Source: Streptomyces longispororuber
Lineage (GTDB): Bacteria; Actinomycetota; Actinomycetes; Streptomycetales; Streptomycetaceae
DNA length: 45,824 nucleotides
Assembly (NCBI RefSeq): GCF_024448165.1
Contig: NZ_JAMOLN010000059.1
Coordinates: 1-45,824, forward strand
Direction: 5' to 3'
Shown: in pieces, positions 40,601 to 45,824 of the stretch
Numbering within the stretch: position 1 is the first letter of the stretch
Layout: the number at the start of each line of letters is the position of its first letter
Notes under the pieces: model-generated
The model's input: the letters and a program-made list of their open reading frames with translations, nothing else
Told to the model about the DNA's origin: nothing
Databases searched by the model: none
Program-made: the position numbers and the translations under genes

Positions 40601-41581
40601 TCAGCGGGCGACCCAGCCCCGCTCGTACGCATGCCATCCGAGCTGCAGCCGCGTCGTCACGCCCGCCAGCTCCATCAGCCGCTTCACCCGCCGCTGCACC
40701 GTCCGCAGACCCAGGTCCAGCTGCTTCGCCACGCTCGCGTCGGTGAGCCCGGCCAGCAGCAGGGACAGGATCTCCAGATCGGTACCGTCCGGTCCCGAGC
40801 CGTCGGCCTCGTCCACGTCACCGCCCTCGCCGAGCCGCAGCGGCAGCGCCTCGCGCCACACCGCCTCGAAGAGCCCGGTGAGCGACTCCAGCAGTCCGCT
40901 GGCGTGCACCACGAGCGCCGCCGGCTCGGCCTCGCTCGACGTCAGCGGCACCATGGCGAGGTTCCGGTCGACGACGACCAGCTTGGTCGGCACCCGGTCC
41001 ACCACCCGCACCTGCTCGTTCCGGCCGATCGCCGCGGACAGGTCGGTCAGGCCCGACGGCTGGGAGAGCACCTCGCGCTCCAGCACCACCCGGTAGGTCA
41101 CACCACGGCCCACGGCCTGCGCCTCGGCGTCGTTGTCGCCCGCGGTGACCGCGATCGGGTTGCCGGTGACGAGCGCGCACACCTCCTCGGACGCGCCGAG
41201 CTGGATCTGCAGGAAGCGCTGTGAGACGGCGGCCGACCCGGTGACCACCTCGACGAGGTCGTGCGCGGCGGGCTCGGAGGCCTGCGACCGGTACTCCTCG
41301 GCGAGCAGCGCCGCCGCCAGCTCCGCCTTCTCCAGTTCGTGCCGCTGCTGGATGAGCAGCGCGCCGAGCGCGATCCCGGGCGGCGCCGCGACCCAGCGTC
41401 CGGGCCGTGCGGACGACCGGGCGGCGAGGCCGTGCCGCTCCAGACGGCGCAGGGTGCGCTCGGTGTCGTGCTCGGCGAGCGTGAGCCGGCGCGCGAGATC
41501 CTGCACGTCGGCGGCGCCCACCGACACCAGGGCGCGGTACGCCGTCTCGTGCACCTCGTCCAGACCTATCGCACCCAGCAT
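40601..41581 (-). CDS. TrmB-like/LuxR-type helix-turn-helix regulator
   Basis: A 326-residue regulator with two DNA-binding modules: an N-terminal TrmB-like winged helix (LGAIGLDEVHETAYRALVSV, then LTLAEHDTERTLRRLERHGL) and a C-terminal LuxR-type helix-turn-helix (LSLLLAGLTDASVAKQLDLG, then RTVQRRVKRLMELAGV). The centre (about 105-240) is a phospholipase-D-like effector region common in this Streptomyces family. GGGAGGGG lies upstream of ATG 41581. It is divergent from a large secreted subtilase across 193 bases containing an 8-8-8 inverted repeat, suggesting it controls the protease. Confidence 0.85.
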   Translation of the reverse strand: MLGAIGLDEVHETAYRALVSVGAADVQDLARRLTLAEHDTERTLRRLERHGLAARSSARPGRWVAAPPGIALGALLIQQRHELEKAELAAALLAEEYRSQASEPAAHDLVEVVTGSAAVSQRFLQIQLGASEEVCALVTGNPIAVTAGDNDAEAQAVGRGVTYRVVLEREVLSQPSGLTDLSAAIGRNEQVRVVDRVPTKLVVVDRNLAMVPLTSSEAEPAALVVHASGLLESLTGLFEAVWREALPLRLGEGGDVDEADGSGPDGTDLEILSLLLAGLTDASVAKQLDLGLRTVQRRVKRLMELAGVTTRLQLGWHAYERGWVAR

Positions 41582-41722
41582 GCGGCGATGCCCCTCCCTG
41601 GCGTTCCGTTCCGTCACCCCCGTGGCGGGAAACAGCCACGGCGCATTCCCGCCGCGCCCATCTTCCCTGTACCGGCCGTCACTCTGCCAATGTGGCGCCA
41701 CCGCAGCACCAACACCCGCCGG

Positions 41723-41746
41723 GAATACGGCATTTCTCCCGTATTC
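41723..41746. promoter_or_regulatory. 8-8-8 inverted repeat before the subtilase gene
   Basis: GAATACGG (41723-41730) and CCGTATTC (41739-41746) are exact complements separated by 8 bases, ending 28 bases before ATG 41775. Strong operator candidate for the divergent regulator. A second hairpin, CCGTGGC/GCCACGG at 41620-41641, lies nearer to the regulator gene. Confidence 0.6.
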
Positions 41747-41774
41747 ACCTGCGCTTCTTCACTTGGGGAGAGCG

Positions 41775-44700
41775 ATGCGCCCGATATCGCGTACGGCCCT
41801 GGGAGCGGCGACCGCAGCCGTTCTGGCCGTCACGGCGGCCGTCCCGTCCGGGGCCGCGGAGGGGAGTGCCCCGGACGGCGGCCGGCCGCTCGTCGGCAGC
41901 GCCGCCGCCGCGTCCGCGAAGAACACCACCGCGACGGTCACGCTGGTCACCGGCGACCGGGTCCTGGTCACCACCGGGGCCGACGGCACCGCCACCGCCA
42001 CCGCCCTGCCCGCCGCCGACGGCAGCACGGCACTGCTGCAGACCCGGCAGTCCGGCAAGGACCTCTACGTCTACCCCGACGGCGCCGCCGCCGCGCTCGC
42101 CGCGGGCCGCGTCGACGAGGAACTCTTCAACGTCACCGGGCTGATCCGGCAGGGCTACGACGACGCGCACAGCGCGACGCTCCCGCTGATCGCCACCTAC
42201 GACACGTCCGTCGACGTCGCCCGCAGCGTGCCCGCCACCCCGCGCGGCGCGAAGCGCGGCCTCGTCCTCGACCCGGTCGGCGGCGTCGCCCTGCAGGCCG
42301 ACAAGAAGCAGGCCGCCGACTTCTGGGCCGACGTCACGAGCCCCCGCTCCCGCGCGGCCGGCGACCTCAAGAAGCTCTGGCTCGACGCCAAGGTCCAGTC
42401 GCTGCTCGCCGACTCCACGCAGCAGGTGCACGCCGACCAGGCGTGGGCCGCCGGCTACGACGGCAAGGGCACCAAGGTCGCCGTCCTCGACACCGGCGTC
42501 GACACCGAACACCCCGACCTCAAGGGCCGGGTCGCCGAGTCGAAGAACTTCACCGACTCCGCGGACAGCGACGACCACCAGGGCCACGGCACGCACACCA
42601 CGTCCACGGTCGGCGGCTCCGGCGCGGCGAGCGGCGGCAAGGAGAAGGGCGTCGCCCCCGGCACCACCCTGCTCAACGGCAAGGTCCTCAACGACGGTGG
42701 CTCCGGCGCCACTTCGTGGATCATCGCCGGCATGCAGTGGGCCGTCGACGAGGGCGCCGACGTGGTCTCCATGAGCCTCGGCAACCCGTCCGAGCTGGAC
42801 TGCTCCGACCCCATGTCGCAGGCCACCCAGGAGCTCGCCCGGTCCGCGAAGAACACCCTCTTCGTCATCGCCGCCGGAAACTCCGGACCGCACAACAACA
42901 CCGTCTCCGCGCCGGGTTGCGTCCCCGAGGTGCTCACCGTCGGCGCCGTCGACAGCGACGACGAGACCGCGAGCTTCTCCAGCCGCAGCCCCGTGCAGCG
43001 CACCCACACCCTCAAGCCGGAGATCGCCGCGCCCGGCGTCGCGATCAAGGCCGCCGCCGCGGGCGGCCGGGGCGTGTACGCGTACCAGTCCATGAGCGGT
43101 ACGTCGATGGCGACGCCGCACGTCGCGGGCGCCGCCGCCCTCGTCAAGCAGCGCCACCCCGACTGGACCGCGCAGCAGATCAAGCAGGCGCTGGTCGCCT
43201 CCGCCGACGCCGGCATCCCCGGCGACGTGCGCGAGACCGGCGGCGGCCGGCTCGACGTCAAGGCCGCCGTCGACCAGACGGTCCTCGGCGCCGGCGCCGT
43301 CCAGGGCGGCACCTTCAACTGGCCGCAGGACAGCAGCGACCGCACCACCGTCCAGGTGCCGTACACCAACACCACCGACAAGCCGGTGAAGCTGACCCTC
43401 GCCGTCGACGGCGTCACCGGCAACGACGGCTCCGCCGTGAAGTCGCCCGTCGCCAGGCTCGGGGCGCGCTCCGTCACCGTCCCGGCCGGCGGCACCGCGC
43501 AGGTCCCGCTCGCCATCGACCCGACGGCCACGCTCAAGGCCGCCCAGTACGGCGACGTCACCGGCCGTGTCCTCGCCACCGGCCCCGGCGGCACGCACCT
43601 CAGCACCCCGTTCTCGCTGTACGTCCAGCCCGAGACGGTCACCCTGCGCGTCAAGGTCGTCGACCGCCGCGGCGACCCCGCGGCCGGCGCCTCCTCGCTC
43701 GACCTCATCGGCACCGACGACGTGTCCGGCGAGCGGCGCGTCAACGACGGCGCCACCGACCAGACGTACCAGGTCAGGCCCGGCGCGTACTTCCTCTCCG
43801 CGTTCGTCGCGACCCCGGCCGCCGAGGGCACCCTCGTCGACTCCGCGACGTTCCTGTCCCGCCCGCAGCTGAACCTCACCAAGGACACCACGGTCGTCCT
43901 CGACGCCCGCAAGGCCCACGAGCTGAGCGTCAGGACCGAGCGGACGTCCGAGGTCCGCGGCGCCACCCTCGGCTTCGCCCGCACCTTCGGCACCGACCAC
44001 TGGCTGCACGCGGCCAGCATCCAGGGCTCGCGCACCGTGCGCGGCTACTACGCCGACGTCCAGGGCGAAGTCCGCGACGGCGACTTCGAGTTCGACAGCT
44101 TCTGGCGCGCCGCGGCTCCGCAGATCAGCGCGTTCGGCGTGGTCGGCGGACCCGCCCTGCACCCGGTGACCGGCTCCACGAACTCCTCGAACCTCGACGG
44201 CACCGGCACCGCCGAGATCGTCGACGGCGGCGCCGGCACGGCCGCCGAACTGGCCGCCACCAAGGGCAAGCTGGCCCTGGTGAAGCTGCCCGCGGGCGCG
44301 AGCACCACCACGGTCGCGCAGGCCGCCGTCAAGGCCGGCACCAAGGGCGTCGTCCTGTACCGGGAGGCCGCGGGCCGCTGGTACCCGGCGGTCGGCTTCG
44401 TCGGCGCGCCGCTGCCGATGCTCGCCGTCGAGACGGCGGAGGGCACGGCGCTCGCCGCACGCGTCGCCGCGGGCAGCACGACGCTGCACTGGAAGGCGAC
44501 GGCCAGGAGCCCGTACGTCTACACGCTCGCCTTCCCCGAGAAGGGCCAGATCCGCTCCGGCCGCACCTACCGCGTCGCCGACAAGGACCTCGCCGCGAAC
44601 AAGGCCACGTACAAGGCGATGGGCGTCGCCACCGACTACATCGACCTGCCGTCGGTGTCCCGCCCGAACGGCCTGGCCACCTCCTTCGGCGACCTCGGCC

Positions 44701-45536
44701 TGGTCGCCGCGCCGTCCACCCGCACCGAACTCTTCTCGCCCGGCACCACCGGCTACGGGCACCAGGTGTCCAGCAGCTTCCCGTGGGGCGAGTTCATGAT
44801 CGACCCGGTGCGGACGTACGAGAAGGGCGAGAAGCGCACCGAGGAGTGGTACGGCGGCGCGCTCGCGCCGACGACGCCGCTCGGCGAATCCGGCGAGCAG
44901 GTCCTGGCCGCCGAGCGCCAGGGCGACCTGATCGGCGTCGCGCCCGGCTTCTGGGGCGACGGTGAACACCAGGGCGTCCAGGGCTCGTTCGGCGACATCG
45001 GCAACGTCGAGCTCAAGCGCAACGGCGAGTCCCTCGGCTCCACCGGCTGGCCGTTCGGCGTCTTCACCGTCCCGGCCGACGACTCCGCCTACGAACTGAC
45101 CCTGAACACCGCGAAGCTGAACAGCGGCAGCAAGATCTGGCAGCGCTCGCCGCGGACCAGCACCACCTGGTCGTTCCGCTCGCACCTGGAGGAGAACACC
45201 TACTCGCAGGGCATCCCGCTGCTCTTCCCGCACCTCGCCCTGCCCGAGGACGACATGAAGACCGTCGCGGCGGCCGCCGGCCGGCAGATCGCCCTGACGG
45301 CGACGGGCCACGCGGGCTACACGCCCGGCGAGCTGACGAAGGCGTCCCTCTCCTACTCCTACGACGGCGGGGAGACCTGGACCGAGGCCACCACCTCGCG
45401 TCAGGGCGGACGCTGGACGGCCACGGTCGACCACACCGGAGCCACCGGCAAGGAGGTCACGCTGAAGGTGGGGCTGACCGACTCCAAGGGCAACGCGGTC
45501 ACCCAGACGGTGACCCGGGCGTACGACGTGCGTTAG
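41775..45536 (+). CDS. Secreted S8-family subtilisin-like protease
   Basis: A 1253-residue exported serine protease. Sec signal peptide at 1-27 (ALGAATAAVLAVTAAVPSGA). A propeptide region follows (TATVTLVTGDRVLVTT). The catalytic domain has Asp239 (VAVLDTGVD), His271 (HGTHTTSTVG) and Ser444 (SGTSMATPHVAG), with oxyanion AAGNSG. A long C-terminal half contains beta-rich repeats and a PA-like segment (KLALVKLPAGASTTTVAQAA). GGGGAGAG precedes ATG 41775. Role is extracellular protein degradation or processing; probably regulated by the divergent TrmB-like protein. A strong terminator follows. Confidence 0.95.
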   Translation: MRPISRTALGAATAAVLAVTAAVPSGAAEGSAPDGGRPLVGSAAAASAKNTTATVTLVTGDRVLVTTGADGTATATALPAADGSTALLQTRQSGKDLYVYPDGAAAALAAGRVDEELFNVTGLIRQGYDDAHSATLPLIATYDTSVDVARSVPATPRGAKRGLVLDPVGGVALQADKKQAADFWADVTSPRSRAAGDLKKLWLDAKVQSLLADSTQQVHADQAWAAGYDGKGTKVAVLDTGVDTEHPDLKGRVAESKNFTDSADSDDHQGHGTHTTSTVGGSGAASGGKEKGVAPGTTLLNGKVLNDGGSGATSWIIAGMQWAVDEGADVVSMSLGNPSELDCSDPMSQATQELARSAKNTLFVIAAGNSGPHNNTVSAPGCVPEVLTVGAVDSDDETASFSSRSPVQRTHTLKPEIAAPGVAIKAAAAGGRGVYAYQSMSGTSMATPHVAGAAALVKQRHPDWTAQQIKQALVASADAGIPGDVRETGGGRLDVKAAVDQTVLGAGAVQGGTFNWPQDSSDRTTVQVPYTNTTDKPVKLTLAVDGVTGNDGSAVKSPVARLGARSVTVPAGGTAQVPLAIDPTATLKAAQYGDVTGRVLATGPGGTHLSTPFSLYVQPETVTLRVKVVDRRGDPAAGASSLDLIGTDDVSGERRVNDGATDQTYQVRPGAYFLSAFVATPAAEGTLVDSATFLSRPQLNLTKDTTVVLDARKAHELSVRTERTSEVRGATLGFARTFGTDHWLHAASIQGSRTVRGYYADVQGEVRDGDFEFDSFWRAAAPQISAFGVVGGPALHPVTGSTNSSNLDGTGTAEIVDGGAGTAAELAATKGKLALVKLPAGASTTTVAQAAVKAGTKGVVLYREAAGRWYPAVGFVGAPLPMLAVETAEGTALAARVAAGSTTLHWKATARSPYVYTLAFPEKGQIRSGRTYRVADKDLAANKATYKAMGVATDYIDLPSVSRPNGLATSFGDLGLVAAPSTRTELFSPGTTGYGHQVSSSFPWGEFMIDPVRTYEKGEKRTEEWYGGALAPTTPLGESGEQVLAAERQGDLIGVAPGFWGDGEHQGVQGSFGDIGNVELKRNGESLGSTGWPFGVFTVPADDSAYELTLNTAKLNSGSKIWQRSPRTSTTWSFRSHLEENTYSQGIPLLFPHLALPEDDMKTVAAAAGRQIALTATGHAGYTPGELTKASLSYSYDGGETWTEATTSRQGGRWTATVDHTGATGKEVTLKVGLTDSKGNAVTQTVTRAYDVR

Positions 45537-45556
45537 TTCGGACGCTCACCCGATCC

Positions 45557-45604
45557 GGTCCGCCGGGCGGCCTTCCCGTGGGGGGTGGGGCCGCCCGGCG
45601 GACC
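45557..45604 (+). terminator. Strong terminator after the subtilase gene
   Basis: A 16-bp perfect stem, GGTCCGCCGGGCGGCC (45557-45572) and its complement (45589-45604), with a 16-base loop, 20 bases after the stop. Confidence 0.85.
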
Positions 45605-45669
45605 ATTTCTGCGGGGGAATTTTCCCGATGCCCCGTTTTCGTACGGCCCGTGCTGTGGACAATAAGGGC

Positions 45670-45824
45670 ATGAGCCAGCAGGGGGAGAGGCCCACCGATC
45701 GCCCGGTCCACGAGGACGACTGGTGGGGCCAGTTGTACGACGAGGACGCCGCCGACACCGGGTCGAGCCCGGCCGCCGACAGCCTGGACGACCGCTTCGC
45801 GTCGGCCGGGGCCCTGACCACTCC
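45670..45824 (+). CDS. Hypothetical acidic protein, truncated by window end
   Basis: The first 51 codons of an open frame from ATG 45670, continuing beyond the window. The N terminus is acidic and disordered-looking with VHEDDWWGQLYDEDAADTG and LDDRFASAG, a pattern I associate with uncharacterised Streptomyces proteins, possibly with membrane or other domains further on. Weak Shine-Dalgarno (AAGGG at 45664-45668 overlaps close to ATG). It lies beyond the strong terminator, so it has its own promoter. Function cannot be stated. Confidence 0.6.
   Translation, partial: MSQQGERPTDRPVHEDDWWGQLYDEDAADTGSSPAADSLDDRFASAGALTT

Noticed and set aside
41745..45434. A 1229-codon minus-strand frame opposite the subtilase
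   Set aside because: Shadow frame; the plus-strand protease has a full catalytic triad.
1..45824. Mobile element, prophage or CRISPR
   Set aside because: No transposase, integrase, phage structural gene, spaced repeat array or tRNA attachment site was seen; composition is uniform.

Overview
This is chromosomal DNA of a Streptomyces or close relative. G+C is very high with G/C at third codon positions throughout, many starts are GTG (one TTG), overlapping ATGA/GTGA gene junctions are common, and the families are typical of the genus: XRE-DUF5753/DUF397 module, ECF41 sigma factor, Tat-exported glycosidases, AldO alditol oxidase. Gene content and order recall the S. coelicolor region around aldO and an ada-like gene (from memory). 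I saw no rRNA, tRNA, CRISPR array, insertion sequence or integrase, and noticed no in-frame TTA (bldA) codon. No gene-free stretch exceeds 300 bases.

Layout. 1-7.4 kb: TetR regulator, NADPH-quinone-type oxidoreductase, DJ-1/AraC regulator, glutamine-dependent NAD synthetase (nadE), a second AraC regulator, a DUF4037 protein and a small NTF2-fold (SgcJ/EcaC) gene. The end of the DUF4037 gene carries a perfect SoxR/MerR-type operator inside a promoter that would make a leaderless message for the NTF2-fold gene. 7.4-11.8 kb: ECF41 sigma factor, a four-helix membrane protein, then an XRE regulator - DUF397 - phosphotransferase operon with 4-base overlaps, divergent from an RsbW-like ATPase.

11.8-25.6 kb is a carbohydrate island that reads as a beta-1,4-galactan (arabinogalactan) utilisation locus: ROK regulator with GH2 beta-galactosidase, alditol oxidase, an ABC importer (binding protein and two permeases) co-transcribed with its LacI regulator, and divergently a GH42 beta-galactosidase followed by a Tat-exported GH53 endo-galactanase. 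The galactanase would cut galactan outside, the importer would take up oligosaccharides (no ATPase gene here, so a shared MsiK-type ATPase is likely) and the cytosolic galactosidases would finish them. Two LacI-type operators and back-to-back promoters sit in the divergent region.

25.6-34.2 kb: a flavin/PLP-oxidase-fold protein, a radical-SAM protein with atypical CX8CX2C spacing, an LRV repeat protein, L-asparaginase divergent from an Lrp/AsnC regulator, rsgA behind an apparent leader peptide and a pure pyrimidine tract, then an Ada/AlkA fusion overlapping ogt. 34.1-37.3 kb: a compact DedA - histidine kinase - response regulator - phosphopantetheinyl transferase unit. 37.4-45.8 kb: secreted GH95-type glycosidase, DUF456 protein, TrmB/LuxR-like regulator divergent from a 1253-residue secreted subtilase, and the start of an unknown acidic protein.

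Across the window a dispersed palindromic element (core AGGGGCGCGGGGAACTGCGCGA or its complement) occurs at four intergenic places. Two copies carry an apical hairpin whose stem changes on both sides together, so the structure appears to be under selection.
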